DNA of 64,000 nt from Paraoerskovia marina DSM 21750 (GCF_000701465.1 NZ_JNIY01000003.1:682001-746000); one strand, 5' to 3'; shown: positions 1-13,643, counted from the first letter of the stretch. Notes: generated by a model from the sequence alone, not told the origin. Numbers and translations: made by a program.

Positions 1-103
1 CTCCGAGATCAACGCGGACACGCAGAAGCTCAAGGTGCTCGTCTCAATCTTCGGCCGGGAGACCCCGGTCGAGCTGTCGTTCGACCAGGTCGCCAAGATC
101 TGA
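1..103 (+). CDS. nusG: Transcription termination/antitermination protein NusG (3' end only)
   Basis: Only the last 33 codons are in the window, read in the frame that ends at the TGA at 101-103. The residues match the C-terminal KOW domain of Nus[20 protein letters not shown] followed by DQVAKI. NusG binds RNA polymerase and couples it to Rho or to the ribosome. The gene lies 74 bp upstream of rplK, the usual secE-nusG-rplK-rplA order, which supports the call. The start and the N-terminal NGN domain lie outside the window. Confidence 0.93.
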   Translation, partial: SEINADTQKLKVLVSIFGRETPVELSFDQVAKI

Positions 104-177
104 TCCTCGTCGGCACCACCTGCAACCGGGTCATCGCCCACGGCGTCGGTCCATCAACAGAAAGTTAGGGAACTCGC

Positions 178-609
178 ATGCCTCCCAAGAAGAAGGTCTC
201 TGGCCTCATCAAGCTCCAGATCCAGGCAGGCGCCGCCAACCCGGCCCCGCCGATCGGCCCCGCGCTCGGTCAGCACGGCGTCAACATCATGGAGTTCTGC
301 AAGGCGTACAACGCCGCGACCGAGTCGCAGCGCGGAAACGTCGTGCCGGTCGAGATCACGGTCTACGAGGACCGCTCGTTCACGTTCATCACCAAGACCC
401 CGCCGGCAGCCGAGCTCATCAAGAAGGCAGCCGGCGTCGACAAGGGTTCGGCCACCCCGCACACCGTCAAGGTCGCCAAGATCACGGCCGACCAGGTGCG
501 TGAGATCGCCACGACCAAGCTCGAGGACCTGAACGCCAACGACCTCGACGCCGCGTCGAAGATCATCGCGGGCACCGCCCGTTCGATGGGCATCACGGTC
601 GAGGGCTGA
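178..609 (+). CDS. rplK: 50S ribosomal protein L11
   Basis: This 143-residue protein is full length for L11. It has the N-terminal proline-rich signature [13 protein letters not shown] (about residues 22-34), which lies where thiostrepton-type antibiotics bind, and a C-terminal rRNA-binding half ending in SMGITVEG. L11 sits at the base of the 50S stalk with the GTPase-associated region of 23S rRNA. The ATG at 178 has an AGGGA ribosome-binding site about 8 bases upstream. The gene follows nusG and precedes rplA, the classical L11 operon. A perfect hairpin lies in the gap to rplA. Confidence 0.98.
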
Positions 610-624
610 TTTCCTCACCCGATC

Positions 625-650
625 GATCGTCCGACGCTCGTCGGACGATC
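625..650 (+). other. Intercistronic hairpin between rplK and rplA
   Basis: An 11-bp perfect inverted repeat (arms GATCGTCCGAC and GTCGGACGATC, 4-base loop GCTC) lies in the 98-bp gap between rplK and rplA. No T-run follows, so it is more likely an mRNA-processing or stabilising hairpin, or part of L1 feedback control, than a strong terminator. The structure is seen in the sequence; the role is inferred. Confidence 0.5.
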
Positions 651-707
651 AGTGGAAGGGTCCGCGCGGACCCGCTCACCACGACTGCTCAGACAAAGGA
701 GAAGCAG

Positions 708-1424
708 ATGGCAACGCGCAGCAAGGCCTACCGGGCCGCCGCAGAGAAGATCGACCGCGACGAGGTCTACGCCCCGCTGGACGCCGTGCGTCTCGCGAAG
801 GAGACCGCGACTGTCAAGTACGACGCGACCGTCGAGGTCGCGTTCCGTCTCGGCGTCGACCCCCGCAAGGCCGACCAGATGGTCCGTGGCACGGTCAACC
901 TGCCCCACGGCACCGGCAAGACGGCCCGCGTGATCGTCTTCGCGAACGGCGACAAGGCGGAGCAGGCACTCGCTGCCGGCGCCGATGAGGTCGGCGGTGA
1001 CGACCTCATCGCGAAGGTCGCCGCCGGGTACACCGACTTCGACGCCGCCGTGGCGACGCCGGACCTCATGGGCAAGGTCGGGCGCCTCGGTAAGGTCCTC
1101 GGCCCCCGCGGCCTGATGCCGAACCCGAAGACCGGCACCGTGACGATGGACGTGACGAAGGCTGTCAACGACATCAAGGGCGGCCGTATCGAGTTCCGCA
1201 TCGACAAGCACTCGAACCTGCACTTCATCATCGGCAAGGTCTCCTTCTCCGAGGAGCAGCTGGTGGAGAACTACGCCGCGGCGCTCGACGAGATCCTTCG
1301 TCTGAAGCCGTCCTCCTCGAAGGGCCGGTACATCACGAAGGCCACGATGACGACGACGATGGGCCCGGGCATCCCGCTCGACCAGAACAAGACGACGAAG
1401 CTCCTCGAGGGCGACGACGCCTGA
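708..1424 (+). CDS. rplA: 50S ribosomal protein L1
   Basis: The product is 238 residues, normal for bacterial L1. It carries the L1 signature around [12 protein letters not shown] and the two-domain pattern with a C-terminal segment ending in LLEGDDA. L1 forms the L1 stalk near the E site and in many bacteria represses its own operon. The ATG at 708 follows a strong AAAGGAG ribosome-binding site. The gene is second in the rplK-rplA unit and is followed by a strong inverted repeat. Confidence 0.98.
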   Translation: MATRSKAYRAAAEKIDRDEVYAPLDAVRLAKETATVKYDATVEVAFRLGVDPRKADQMVRGTVNLPHGTGKTARVIVFANGDKAEQALAAGADEVGGDDLIAKVAAGYTDFDAAVATPDLMGKVGRLGKVLGPRGLMPNPKTGTVTMDVTKAVNDIKGGRIEFRIDKHSNLHFIIGKVSFSEEQLVENYAAALDEILRLKPSSSKGRYITKATMTTTMGPGIPLDQNKTTKLLEGDDA

Positions 1425-1456
1425 TCGCGTTCTGACGCCGTCGTCGACGGCAGATC

Positions 1457-1492
1457 GAAGGCCTGGAACCACCCCCGTGGTTCCAGGCCTTC
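1457..1492 (+). terminator. Terminator hairpin after rplA
   Basis: A perfect 16-bp inverted repeat (arms GAAGGCCTGGAACCAC and its complement, loop CCCC) lies 33 bases after the rplA stop. There is no clear T-run, which is common for G+C-rich actinobacterial terminators. It probably ends the rplK-rplA transcript. Confidence 0.75.
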
Positions 1493-1503
1493 GGCGTTCC
1501 CCA

Positions 1504-1563
1504 GGCGGGCGACGCCCGCCGGGTGTGAAAGCCCTGCACACACGCCGGGTGTGAAAGCCCTGC
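1504..1563. repeat. Small hairpin and a 21-bp tandem direct repeat
   Basis: A GGCGGGC/GCCCGCC hairpin (1504-1520) runs into two exact copies of a 21-bp sequence beginning CGCCGGGTGTGAAA, at 1517-1537 and 1543-1563, with a 26-bp period. The block sits between the rplA terminator and the terminator-like hairpin beyond the chitinase stop. No coding potential is apparent. It may be a decayed terminator array; nothing else can be inferred. Confidence 0.6.
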
Positions 1564-1570
1564 TGACAGG

Positions 1571-1616
1571 CCGAGGGGCGGTGGCCTCACGTCCCCGTGA
1601 GGTCACCGCCCCTCGG
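1571..1616. terminator. Bidirectional terminator between rplA and the chitinase gene
   Basis: The arms CCGAGGGGCGGTGGCCTCACG and CGTGAGGTCACCGCCCCTCGG (one G:T position, loop TCCC) form a 21-bp stem. It lies 21 bases beyond the stop of the minus-strand chitinase and downstream of rplA, so it can serve both converging transcripts. Confidence 0.75.
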
Positions 1617-1636
1617 CAGTTGGTGTGGCTATCGGG

Positions 1637-2968
1637 TCAGCAGGAGCCGAGGTTCTTCCAGACTCCCCAGTCGCTCGGCGCCGGGGCGTCGTTGAGCGTC
1701 CACCACTTGGCCTGCCACGCCTGGCCGTCGTGCACGACCTGGTCGCCCCCGACGTAGACCTGGCCGGCGTTCCACGCCGAGGCCTCGCACGGGTTGGGCG
1801 AGTCGGTCGGGTTCGTCGTCGGGTCCGTGGTCGGGTCGGTCGTCGGGTCCGTGGTCGGGTCCGTGGTCGGGTCGGACGTGGGGTCGGTCGTGGGGTCGGG
1901 CGTCGGGTCCGTGGTCGGGTCCGTCGTGGGGTCCGTGGTCGGAGCACCGCTCCCGGTGCCGAGTCGCTGACCGAAGCGGTTCGCGAGCTCGTAGTTGTTC
2001 GTCGCGTCCCAGTTGATCGACCAGGTCATGACGCCGCCGATCTTCCCGTACGGCGTACCGGGCGTGAAGGTGCCACAGTTCGTGCCCGTCTCGAGGCAGT
2101 CGACGGCCTTCTCGACGTTGGCGAGCGACTGGTAGCCACCTCCGGCGGCGGACGGGACGGCCGGGACGCCGATTCCGACCTGGTCGGGCGTGAGCCCCAT
2201 CTCGAGCTGGATGCAGGCGAGCGACGTCAGGAAGTCGACGGAGCCCTGCGCGTAGACCTGCTGGTTGCAGCCCATCATCGAACCCGAGTTGTAGTACTGG
2301 GTGTTGACGATCGTCAGGATGTCCTTGATGGCCAGGGTCAGCTGGTAGTAGCCCATCGAGGTGGCCTGGTAGTCGATCGTCTGCGGTGCCATCGCGATGA
2401 TGAGGTCGCTGCCGGCCTTCGCGGAGAGCTGGTGCAGCGCGTCGGACATGGCGTCGGCGTGGATGCCGTGCTCGAGGTCGATGTCCACGCCGTCGAAGCC
2501 GTAGTCCTGCATGAGGTCGTAGGCGGTGTCGGCGAAGTTCTTGGCCTGCGTGGCGTTCGAGACGACGACGTTGCCCTTCTCGCCTCCGACGGAGAGGATC
2601 ACCTTGCGGCCCTGGGCCTGGATGTCGGCGATGTCTGCACGGAACTCGGCGTCGGTGTAGCCGCCGAGCTCCTCGGTCTCGAGGGTGAAGTCGATACCGC
2701 CGGAACGCGTCGGGTGGTTCTCGGCGAACGCGACGGCGACGAGGTTGTAGGCCTCGGGGATCTCGCTCAGCGGCATCACGACGGATCCGTTGTCGAAGTT
2801 GTGCCAGTAGCCCGTGAGCCATTGGGCGTCGTTCGCGGACGTGGCGGCGGGTGCCGCAGCAGGGGCCGCAGCGTTCGCGGCGGTGATCGCGCCGAGGCCC
2901 GAGACAGCCAGTGCGGCTGCGACGGCGACGGCGCGTACGGCGCGTCGGGGGACGAGTGAGGTTCGCAC
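1637..2968 (-). CDS. Secreted GH18 chitinase with C-terminal chitin-binding module
   Basis: This 443-residue protein is an extracellular endochitinase by architecture. Residues 1-33 form a signal peptide with an Arg-rich start and an Ala-rich cleavage region. Residues about 50-335 are a GH18 catalytic domain with SVGG at 126-129 and the catalytic motif DGVDIDLE at 159-166, where E166 is the expected acid/base. Residues 342-393 are a Thr-Asp-Pro repeat linker. Residues 394-443 are a CBM5/12-type module rich in Trp and bracketed by Cys. It would cut chitin outside the cell. The start is GTG, 7 bases after AAGGAG. It is transcribed divergently from rplJ, an unusual place for a chitinase. The exact GH18 subfamily is not determined. 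Confidence 0.93.
   Translation of the reverse strand: MRTSLVPRRAVRAVAVAAALAVSGLGAITAANAAAPAAAPAATSANDAQWLTGYWHNFDNGSVVMPLSEIPEAYNLVAVAFAENHPTRSGGIDFTLETEELGGYTDAEFRADIADIQAQGRKVILSVGGEKGNVVVSNATQAKNFADTAYDLMQDYGFDGVDIDLEHGIHADAMSDALHQLSAKAGSDLIIAMAPQTIDYQATSMGYYQLTLAIKDILTIVNTQYYNSGSMMGCNQQVYAQGSVDFLTSLACIQLEMGLTPDQVGIGVPAVPSAAGGGYQSLANVEKAVDCLETGTNCGTFTPGTPYGKIGGVMTWSINWDATNNYELANRFGQRLGTGSGAPTTDPTTDPTTDPTPDPTTDPTSDPTTDPTTDPTTDPTTDPTTNPTDSPNPCEASAWNAGQVYVGGDQVVHDGQAWQAKWWTLNDAPAPSDWGVWKNLGSC
1796..1939 (-). repeat. 12-nt-period repeat coding the chitinase linker
   Basis: Twelve consecutive 12-nt units encode TTDP or close variants ([16 protein letters not shown]) between the catalytic and binding domains. 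Such Pro/Thr linkers are flexible spacers in secreted glycoside hydrolases. Near-identical units make the tract liable to change in copy number. Confidence 0.9.
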
Positions 2969-3386
2969 GAGTGCTCCTTGGAACGGAGGTGCAGGGACCT
3001 GTCGACGCTACGGAGCCTGGTCGGTGCGCGGAATGAGGGGATTCCCGCCTCTCTGCGCAGCATCTACGTGGTTGTACGTATCTCCTCGACGCGCGGCGGC
3101 CGGCTGTCGCTGGTATGGATCCGGATTAGGAGTCCGGGCGGTTGTCGCGTATGGTGGACCGGTACCGAAGACCGCCGGTCGTTCCCTTCTGCCTCAGGGC
3201 AGGTCGGAAACCGAAGTCCCGCCGATGAGGTGGAGGCCAGCGCAGGTGAGAATCTCGTTGTTGTCGTCCTCTGTCGACAGTCCTGGAGAGCTCCGCCTGC
3301 GCGGGGCTCTTTTTCATTGTCAGGACCTCGGGTCGCCAGAGCCTCCCGCCCTGGTGACCGGTGGCACCACCACTGGAAGGATTGCC
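2969..3386. promoter_or_regulatory. Divergent intergenic region: chitinase promoter side and L10 leader
   Basis: These 418 bp separate the divergent chitinase and rplJ genes and contain no convincing gene. The chitinase side holds its AAGGAG ribosome-binding site and, at 3065-3080, an inverted repeat TACGT-N6-ACGTA that could be an operator. The rplJ side, from about 3150, holds a long untranslated leader that ends in an attenuator-like hairpin at 3287-3314. A TATGGT at 3150-3155 is a possible -10 for rplJ, but I see no good -35 with it. I saw no clear DasR-type palindrome. Confidence 0.5.
3287..3314 (+). terminator. Attenuator-like hairpin at the end of the rplJ (L10) leader
   Basis: The arms AGAGCTCCGC and GCGGGGCTCT (one T:G pair, loop CTGC) are followed by a run of five T, which makes a typical intrinsic terminator 73 bases before the rplJ start. 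L10 operons in many bacteria have a leader bound by the L10-L7/L12 complex, and a terminator at the leader end is part of that control in Gram-positive bacteria. The hairpin and T-run are seen; the L10-dependent switching is inferred from the family. Confidence 0.7.
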
Positions 3387-3917
3387 ATGGCGAGGCCGGA
3401 GAAGGCAGCCGCAGTCGCAGAGATCGTGGACCAGTTCCGCGAGTCGAACGCTGCCGTGCTGACCGAGTACCGCGGGCTCACCGTCGCGCAGCTCAAGGAG
3501 CTGCGTCGGTCGCTCAGCGGCAACGCAACCTACGCCGTGGTGAAGAACACGCTGACCTCGATCGCGGCGAAGGAGGTGGGCGTCGAGGGTATCGACGTCG
3601 ACCTTCAGGGCCCGACCGCCATTGCCTTCTCGACCGGTGACCCGGTCGCGGTGGCAAAGGGTCTGCGCGACTTCGCCAAGGCGAATCCCGCACTGGTCGT
3701 CAAGGGCGGTGTCCTCGACGGACGCGTCATGACCAGCACGGAGATCAACAAGCTCGCGGACCTCGAGTCCCGCGAGGTGCTGCTGGCCAAGCTGGCCGGC
3801 GCGATGAAGGGCAAGCTCTACCAGGCTGCCTACCTGTTCACGGCGCCCACGGCCCAGGCCGCGCGCGCGATCGATGCCCTGCGTCAGAAGCAGGAATCGG
3901 AGAGCGCTGCAGCCTGA
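3387..3917 (+). CDS. rplJ: 50S ribosomal protein L10
   Basis: The frame is open much further upstream, but the L10 homology begins at the ATG at 3387 ([17 protein letters not shown]), which has GGAAGG 6 bases upstream. This gives 176 residues, normal for L10. The N-terminal globular domain binds 23S rRNA with L11, and the C-terminal helix, rich in Ala and Gln here, carries the L7/L12 dimers. It is the first gene of the rplJ-rplL unit behind an attenuator-type leader. Confidence 0.97.
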   Translation: MARPEKAAAVAEIVDQFRESNAAVLTEYRGLTVAQLKELRRSLSGNATYAVVKNTLTSIAAKEVGVEGIDVDLQGPTAIAFSTGDPVAVAKGLRDFAKANPALVVKGGVLDGRVMTSTEINKLADLESREVLLAKLAGAMKGKLYQAAYLFTAPTAQAARAIDALRQKQESESAAA

Positions 3918-4025
3918 CCCTCCGGGGTTCGTGCGACGCTCACTGCTTTTCCCACATCATCACCCCTGCTTCGTGCAGGCCCGCACGCGGGTCGACGACC
4001 AGCACCAACCGAAAGGACCGCCATC

Positions 4026-4412
4026 ATGGCGAAGCTCAGCAACGACGAGCTGCTCGACGCTTTCAAGGAGCTCACCCTCATCGAGCTCTCCGACTTCGTG
4101 AAGGCCTTCGAGGAGACCTTCGACGTCACCGCTGCCGCCCCCGTGGCCGCTGCTGCCCCGGCTGCTGCCGGTGGCGCCCCCGCCGAGGCTGCTGAGGAGC
4201 AGTCGGAGTTCGACGTCGTCCTCGAGTCGGCCGGCGACAAGAAGATCCAGGTCATCAAGGAGGTGCGCGCCCTCACGAGCCTCGGCCTGAAGGAGGCCAA
4301 GGACCTCGTCGACGGTGCCCCGAAGCCGGTTCTCGAGGGTGTCGACAAGGACGCTGCCGAGAAGGCCAAGGCTGCTCTCGAGGGCGCTGGCGCCACGATC
4401 ACCCTCAAGTGA
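4026..4412 (+). CDS. rplL: 50S ribosomal protein L7/L12
   Basis: This 128-residue protein has the three parts of L7/L12: an N-terminal helical dimerisation region (residues 1-36), an Ala/Pro/Gly hinge (about 37-60), and a C-terminal factor-binding domain with [20 protein letters not shown] and GATITLK at the end. It recruits EF-G and EF-Tu to the ribosome. The ATG at 4026 has AAAGGA upstream, and it lies 108 bp after rplJ. A strong terminator hairpin follows. Confidence 0.98.
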   Translation: MAKLSNDELLDAFKELTLIELSDFVKAFEETFDVTAAAPVAAAAPAAAGGAPAEAAEEQSEFDVVLESAGDKKIQVIKEVRALTSLGLKEAKDLVDGAPKPVLEGVDKDAAEKAKAALEGAGATITLK

Positions 4413-4446
4413 TCTGAGCGGCTCGTACTGAGCCGCGCCAGTACCT

Positions 4447-4487
4447 CCACGAGGCCCCCGTCCGCTCTGCGGGCGGGGGCCTCGTGG
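4447..4487 (+). terminator. Terminator after rplL
   Basis: The arms CCACGAGGCCCCCGTCCGC and GCGGGCGGGGGCCTCGTGG pair with one T:G position around the loop TCT, beginning 34 bases after the rplL stop. It separates rplJ-rplL from rpoB-rpoC, although read-through in this arrangement is common in bacteria. Confidence 0.8.
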
Positions 4488-4806
4488 CGTTCGCGGCACC
4501 GGGTGTGTCAGGATATGCGCGTCGTCACAGATCGAGCAGCGTCGCTCGGGTCCCGGGATCGTGCCGGGGGACGACACGGATGGCGAGGGCGCCAGGTCAC
4601 TCCGTCGGAGGTTCTCTCCGTCGGGGGTAGACGGATGTGCCATGGTGGGGTAGGCTGTCGCTTTGCGCTGCCCTGTGCCCACGATTTCAAATATCCCACT
4701 CTGAACTCCCGACGTACGTGCGCGTCGAGAGGACGGGGACGAGGACGGGGATCGTGCTCCGCCGGGCGGTTGCAGCGTGTTCTCAAACTGCAGGGAAGGA
4801 CCCCCC
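4488..4806 (+). promoter_or_regulatory. rpoB upstream region and leader
   Basis: About 320 bp lie between the rplL terminator and the rpoB start. I see no gene here. The best promoter is at 4628-4656 and would leave a leader of about 145 nt ending in GGGAAGGA just before the TTG start. Confidence 0.5.
4628..4656 (+). promoter_or_regulatory. Candidate rpoBC promoter
   Basis: A -35-like TAGACG (4628-4633) and a -10-like TAGGCT (4651-4656) are separated by 17 bp. TAGGCT recurs as a -10 hexamer before several genes in this window (ROK kinase, acpS, dedA, the small exported protein), which supports the reading. Confidence 0.45.
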
Positions 4807-7800
4807 TTGGCTGCCTCGCGCACCCCTTCTGCTCCGTCCGCCGACGCAATCGCGAACCGGACCGCGTCGCGTCGACTCTCGTTCGCCAAGATCCATGAAC
4901 CCCTGGGAGTCCCGGACCTCCTCGGGCTCCAGACCGACAGCTTCGACTGGCTGCTCGGAAACGAAAAGTGGCAGGCGCGAGTCGCCGCCGCCACGGCCGA
5001 CGGCCGTCAGGACGTCCCGACGACGTCGGGTCTCGAGGAGATCTTCTCCGAGATCTCGCCCATCGAGGACTTCGGCTCGACGATGTCGCTGTCCTTCTCG
5101 GACCACCGCTTCGAGGCTCCCAAGTACACGGGTGACGAGTGCAAGGAGAAGGACTTCACCTTCGCCGCACCGCTCTACGTGACCGCGGAGTTCGTCAACT
5201 ACACGACCGGCGAGATCAAGAGCCAGACGGTCTTCATGGGCGACTTCCCGCTGATGACCGAGCGTGGGACGTTCATCATCAACGGCACCGAGCGTGTCGT
5301 CGTCTCGCAGCTCGTCCGTTCGCCCGGCGTCTACTTCGAGCGCACGCCCGACAAGACGAGCGACAAGGACATCTACTCGGCGAAGATCATCCCGTCGCGG
5401 GGTGCGTGGCTCGAGTTCGAGATCGACAAGCGCGACGCAGTGGGCGTCCGTGTCGACCGCAAGCGTAAGCAGCCGGTCACCGTCCTGCTGAAGGCTCTCG
5501 GGCTGAGCGAGTCGGAGATCCGCGAGGAGTTCGCAGACTTCCCGGCCATCCTGGACACGCTCGAGAAGGACCACGTCCACACCGAGGAAGAGGCGCTGGT
5601 CGACCTCTACCGCAAGATTCGTCCGGGCGAGCCGCCCACGGTCGAGGCCGGTCGCTCGCTGCTCGAGAACTTCTACTTCAACCCCAAGCGCTACGACCTC
5701 GCGAAGGTCGGTCGCTACAAGGCGAACAAGAAGCTCGGCGTCGAGGCGGCGCTGAACGACTCGACGCTGTCGGTGACCGACGTCGTCGCGACGATCAAGT
5801 ACCTCGCGTCGCTGCACGCCGACAAGGCCACGATGTCGGGTCGCCGCAACGGCGAGGACATCGACGTGCGCGTCGAGACCGACGACATCGACCACTTCGG
5901 CAACCGTCGTATCCGCGCCGTGGGTGAGCTCATCCAGAACCAGGTCCGCACCGGCCTGTCCCGGATGGAGCGTGTCGTCCGCGAGCGGATGACGACCCAG
6001 GACGTCGAGGCGATCACCCCGCAGACCCTGATCAACATCCGCCCGGTCGTGGCGTCGATCAAGGAGTTCTTCGGGACGTCGCAGCTGTCGCAGTTCATGG
6101 ACCAGAACAACCCGCTCGCCGGTCTGACGCACAAGCGTCGTCTGTCCGCGCTGGGCCCGGGTGGTCTGTCCCGTGACCGCGCCGGCATGGAGGTCCGTGA
6201 CGTCCACCCGTCGCACTACGGGCGCATGTGCCCGATCGAGACGCCTGAGGGCCCGAACATCGGTCTGATCGGCTCGCTCGCCTCCTACGGACGGATCAAC
6301 CCGTTCGGCTTCGTCGAGACGCCGTACCGCAAGGTCACGGCCGGCAAGGTGACCGACGAGGTCGTCTACCTGACCGCGGACGACGAGGACACCTTCGTCA
6401 TCGCGCAGGCGAACCAGATCCTCAACGACGACGGTTCGTTCGTCGAGGAGCGCGTGCTCGTCCGCACCAAGGGTGGCGAGGTCGACATCATCCCCGGCGA
6501 GGCCGTGGACTACATGGACGTCTCCCCGCGCCAGATGGTGTCGGTCGCGACCGCGCTGATCCCGTTCCTGGAGCACGACGACGCGAACCGTGCACTCATG
6601 GGTGCCAACATGCAGCGACAGGCCGTGCCGCTGCTCCGTTCGGAGGCCCCGCTCGTGGGCACCGGCATGGAGCGTCACGCGGCGGTCGACGCCGGTGACG
6701 TGATCGTCGCCTCGAAGGCCGGCGTCGTCACCGAGGTGTCGGCGGACCTGATCACCGTCGCGAACGACGACGCGACCACGTCGACGTACCGGGCCAAGAA
6801 GTTCGTCCGCTCGAACCACGGGACGAGCTACAACCAGCGCGTCCTGGTCGACGAGGGTGCTCGTGTCGAGGTCGGCTCCGTGCTGGCCGACGGTCCCGCG
6901 ACGGACGAGGGGGAGCTCGCGCTCGGCAAGAACCTCCTCGTGGCGTTCATGTCGTGGGAGGGCCACAACTACGAGGACGCGATCATCCTCAGCCAGCGCC
7001 TCGTGCAGGACGACGTGCTCTCGTCGATCCACATCGAGGAGCACGAGGTCGACGCTCGCGACACCAAGCTCGGCCCGGAGGAGATCACGCGGGACATCCC
7101 GAACGTCTCCGAGGAGGTCCTCGCAGACCTCGACGAGCGTGGCGTGATCCGCATCGGTGCCGAGGTCGGCGCCGGCGACGTGCTGGTCGGCAAGGTCACC
7201 CCCAAGGGTGAGACCGAGCTGACCCCCGAGGAGCGCCTGCTGCGCGCGATCTTCGGCGAGAAGGCCCGCGAGGTCCGCGACACGTCCCTGAAGGTTCCCC
7301 ACGGTGAGTCGGGAACGGTCATCGGCGTGCGCGAGTTCAACCGCGAGGACGGCGACGAGCTGCCCGCCGGTGTGAACCAGCTGGTGCGCGTCTACATCGC
7401 GAACCGTCGCAAGATCACGGACGGCGACAAGCTCGCCGGACGCCACGGCAACAAGGGCGTCATCTCCAAGATCCTGCCGGTCGAGGACATGCCGTTCCTG
7501 CCGGACGGCACCCCGGTCGACATCGTCCTGAACCCGCTGGGTGTTCCGGGTCGAATGAACGTCGGTCAGGTGCTGGAGACCCACCTCGGGTGGATCGCCA
7601 AGCAGGGCTGGGACATCTCGCTCGCGGGTGGCGAGAACGGGGAGGACCTCTCCTGGAAGGAGAACGTCCCCGCGATCGCCGCGACGTCGGAGCCGGGCCG
7701 CCCGGTGGCGACCCCGGTGTTCGACGGCCTGCAGGAGGATGCGCTGCGTGGTCTGTTCACCGCGACGCTTCCGAACCGCGACGGCGAGCGCATGGTCCAG

Positions 7801-8328
7801 GGCGACGGGAAGGCGCGTCTGTTCGACGGCCGCTCCGGCGAGCCGTTCCCGGACCCGGTGTCCGTCGGCTACATGTACATCCTGAAGCTGCACCACCTGG
7901 TCGACGACAAGATCCACGCGCGCTCGACGGGTCCGTACTCGATGATCACGCAGCAGCCGCTGGGTGGTAAGGCGCAGTTCGGTGGCCAGCGGTTCGGCGA
8001 GATGGAGGTCTGGGCCCTCGAGGCGTACGGCGCCGCCTACACGCTGCAGGAGCTCCTGACCATCAAGTCGGACGACGTCCCGGGTCGCGTGAAGGTCTAC
8101 GAGGCCATCGTCAAGGGCGAGAACATCCCCGACTCGGGCATCCCGGAGTCGTTCAAGGTTCTCCTCAAGGAGATGCAGTCCCTGTGCCTGAACGTCGAGG
8201 TGCTCTCGAGCGACGGCGTCCAGATCGAGATGCGCGAGTCCGACGACGAGGTCTACCGCGCGGCGGAGGAGCTCGGCATCGACCTGTCGCGCCGTCCGAA
8301 CGCCGCAGCGAGCGTCGACGAGATCTGA
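4807..8328 (+). CDS. rpoB: DNA-directed RNA polymerase subunit beta
   Basis: The beta subunit of RNA polymerase, 1173 residues from the TTG at 4807. That start is chosen because GGGAAGGA lies 6 bases upstream and actinobacterial homologues begin at AASRTPSA; the frame is open back to a GTG at 4777, but that would overlap the ribosome-binding site. The rifampicin region [14 protein letters not shown] to HKRRLSALG spans about residues 422-450 with D432, H442 and S447, the susceptible residues at the positions of E. coli 516, 526 and 531. The C-terminal part has [20 protein letters not shown]. It heads the rpoB-rpoC operon. Confidence 0.99.
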   Translation: MAASRTPSAPSADAIANRTASRRLSFAKIHEPLGVPDLLGLQTDSFDWLLGNEKWQARVAAATADGRQDVPTTSGLEEIFSEISPIEDFGSTMSLSFSDHRFEAPKYTGDECKEKDFTFAAPLYVTAEFVNYTTGEIKSQTVFMGDFPLMTERGTFIINGTERVVVSQLVRSPGVYFERTPDKTSDKDIYSAKIIPSRGAWLEFEIDKRDAVGVRVDRKRKQPVTVLLKALGLSESEIREEFADFPAILDTLEKDHVHTEEEALVDLYRKIRPGEPPTVEAGRSLLENFYFNPKRYDLAKVGRYKANKKLGVEAALNDSTLSVTDVVATIKYLASLHADKATMSGRRNGEDIDVRVETDDIDHFGNRRIRAVGELIQNQVRTGLSRMERVVRERMTTQDVEAITPQTLINIRPVVASIKEFFGTSQLSQFMDQNNPLAGLTHKRRLSALGPGGLSRDRAGMEVRDVHPSHYGRMCPIETPEGPNIGLIGSLASYGRINPFGFVETPYRKVTAGKVTDEVVYLTADDEDTFVIAQANQILNDDGSFVEERVLVRTKGGEVDIIPGEAVDYMDVSPRQMVSVATALIPFLEHDDANRALMGANMQRQAVPLLRSEAPLVGTGMERHAAVDAGDVIVASKAGVVTEVSADLITVANDDATTSTYRAKKFVRSNHGTSYNQRVLVDEGARVEVGSVLADGPATDEGELALGKNLLVAFMSWEGHNYEDAIILSQRLVQDDVLSSIHIEEHEVDARDTKLGPEEITRDIPNVSEEVLADLDERGVIRIGAEVGAGDVLVGKVTPKGETELTPEERLLRAIFGEKAREVRDTSLKVPHGESGTVIGVREFNREDGDELPAGVNQLVRVYIANRRKITDGDKLAGRHGNKGVISKILPVEDMPFLPDGTPVDIVLNPLGVPGRMNVGQVLETHLGWIAKQGWDISLAGGENGEDLSWKENVPAIAATSEPGRPVATPVFDGLQEDALRGLFTATLPNRDGERMVQGDGKARLFDGRSGEPFPDPVSVGYMYILKLHHLVDDKIHARSTGPYSMITQQPLGGKAQFGGQRFGEMEVWALEAYGAAYTLQELLTIKSDDVPGRVKVYEAIVKGENIPDSGIPESFKVLLKEMQSLCLNVEVLSSDGVQIEMRESDDEVYRAAEELGIDLSRRPNAAASVDEI

Positions 8329-8447
8329 TAGATCGAGCACGACGGCGGCGAGCGCCCCTGGTTCTCGCCGCCGCCGTCACCTCAACATATTTCTCCATTG
8401 TGCGGGCGGCTCTCCCAGCCGCCGGCAGACGAAGGAAGTAGGACACA

Positions 8448-12323
<3,876 letters not shown>

Positions 12324-12356
12324 CCTGTCGGTAGACAGGACCTGAGGGACTCAGGC

Positions 12357-12388
12357 GGCGCGGTACCCACCCCGGTGGGTGCCGCGCC
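12357..12388 (+). terminator. Terminator after rpoC
   Basis: The 15-base arms GGCGCGGTACCCACC and GGTGGGTGCCGCGCC, with one T:G pair, lie 33 bases after the rpoC stop. No T-run follows. It probably ends rpoBC. Confidence 0.75.
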
Positions 12389-12798
12389 GTCGTCGTTCCC
12401 CGGACGACGGCGGTGCTCAGGTCCGCCCGGGACGGTGCCGCGCGAGGAGCCGTCCTTCCGATGTTGACTCGCACGTGGTAGTGGGAGTAACGTTGTGAGC
12501 CGTGCCCGCGTTGTCGGGCCCTTTGTTCTGTTCGTGAGATGCGGATCGGCCTCGCCGATCCGACGTCGGACGCGCACCGCCCCTCGGTGACGGGGGAGTG
12601 AGCAGCGCAGCGGTCAGGCCGGGCCGGCAAGTGTGCGCGGGTAATCCCGAACCGCTCGAGGGCGGCGACGGACCATCGAGCCGGTGGTAGGTGGCTACGC
12701 AGCGTTCTTCGCTGCGCGGCGCCACGTGCGATCGGCGCCGCCAGACCACCGTCGAGGCCTTCAGGGTCTCGAGCAGTTCGAGAAGACACGGAGACGTA
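12389..12798 (+). promoter_or_regulatory. str operon upstream region and leader
   Basis: The gap between rpoC and rpsL is 475 bp, 410 of them after the rpoC terminator. It has no supported gene. A well-formed promoter lies at 12464-12493, leaving a leader of about 300 nt before the rpsL GTG. I recognised no known riboswitch in it. Confidence 0.5.
12464..12493 (+). promoter_or_regulatory. Candidate str operon promoter
   Basis: TTGACT (12464-12469) and TAACGT (12488-12493) are separated by 18 bp, close to the sigma-70/SigA consensus. It is one of the two best promoter matches in the window and lies upstream of rpsL-rpsG-fusA-tuf. Confidence 0.65.
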
Positions 12799-13173
12799 GT
12801 GCCTACGATCCAGCAGCTCGTCCGCAAGGGGCGGACCTCGAAGGTCGGGAAGTCGAAGACTCCCGCCCTCAAGGGCTCCCCTCAGCGGCGCGGCGTGTGC
12901 ACCCGCGTGTACACGACCACCCCGAAGAAGCCGAACTCCGCGCTCCGCAAGGTCGCGCGTGTCAAGCTCTCCTCCGGCGTCGAGGTCACGGCGTACATCC
13001 CGGGCGTCGGCCACAACCTGCAGGAGCACTCCATCGTGCTCGTGCGCGGTGGTCGTGTGAAGGACCTCCCCGGTGTGCGCTACAAGATCGTGCGCGGCGC
13101 CCTCGACACCCAGGGTGTCAAGGGTCGCAAGCAGGCCCGCAGCCTCTATGGCGCCAAGAAGGAGAAGAGCTAA
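12799..13173 (+). CDS. rpsL: 30S ribosomal protein S12
   Basis: The GTG at 12799 gives exactly 124 residues, the usual S12 length, beginning [11 protein letters not shown]; the open frame extends upstream but without S12 homology. S12 controls decoding accuracy at the A site. The motifs [13 protein letters not shown] and [14 protein letters not shown] are present, with Lys at 43 and 88, the streptomycin-sensitive residues. The ribosome-binding site is weak (GGAG). The stop overlaps the rpsG start by one base (TAATG), so the two genes are translationally coupled. Confidence 0.98.
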   Translation: MPTIQQLVRKGRTSKVGKSKTPALKGSPQRRGVCTRVYTTTPKKPNSALRKVARVKLSSGVEVTAYIPGVGHNLQEHSIVLVRGGRVKDLPGVRYKIVRGALDTQGVKGRKQARSLYGAKKEKS

Positions 13174-13643
13174 TGCCCCGTAAGGGTCCGGCCCCGAAGC
13201 GGCCGCTCGCAGTCGACCCGGTCTACGGGTCGCCCGTCGTCACGCAGCTCGTGAACAAGGTCCTCATGGACGGCAAGAAGTCCACGGCAGAGGCCATCGT
13301 CTACGGCGCCCTCGAGGGTGTCCGCGACAAGGTCGACGGTGACCCCGTCGTCGTTCTCAAGCGTGCGCTCGACAACATCCGTCCCGCACTCGAGGTCCGT
13401 AGCCGCCGTGTCGGTGGCGCCACGTACCAGGTGCCGGTCGAGGTTCGCCCCGTGCGCTCCACGACGCTCGCTCTGCGCTGGCTCACCGACTACTCGCGCG
13501 CTCGTCGCGAGAAGACGATGACCGAGCGTCTGATGAACGAGATCCTGGACGCGAGCAACGGCCTCGGTGCCGCTGTGAAGCGCCGCGAGGACATGCACAA
13601 GATGGCCGAGTCCAACAAGGCCTTCGCGCACTACCGCTGGTGA
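13173..13643 (+). CDS. rpsG: 30S ribosomal protein S7
   Basis: This 156-residue protein begins [10 protein letters not shown] and ends NKAFAHYRW, normal for S7, which nucleates assembly of the 30S head and lines the E site. The ATG at 13173 overlaps the rpsL stop, with GGAGAAGAG upstream inside rpsL. It is the second gene of the str operon; fusA follows after a gap carrying a hairpin. Confidence 0.98.
   Translation: MPRKGPAPKRPLAVDPVYGSPVVTQLVNKVLMDGKKSTAEAIVYGALEGVRDKVDGDPVVVLKRALDNIRPALEVRSRRVGGATYQVPVEVRPVRSTTLALRWLTDYSRARREKTMTERLMNEILDASNGLGAAVKRREDMHKMAESNKAFAHYRW

Noticed and set aside
1517-1563. Two 21-bp direct repeats as target-site duplications or attachment sites of a mobile element.
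   Set aside because: Only 5 bp lie between the copies, and no integrase, transposase or tRNA gene is nearby.
1796-1939. Regular 12-nt repeats that might suggest a CRISPR array.
   Set aside because: There are no unique spacers, the units are contiguous, and they encode a typical Thr-Asp-Pro linker in frame with the chitinase.
2814-3386. An upstream extension of the rplJ frame.
   Set aside because: The extension overlaps the chitinase gene on the other strand and the leader, and has no L10 homology; the ATG at 3387 has a ribosome-binding site.
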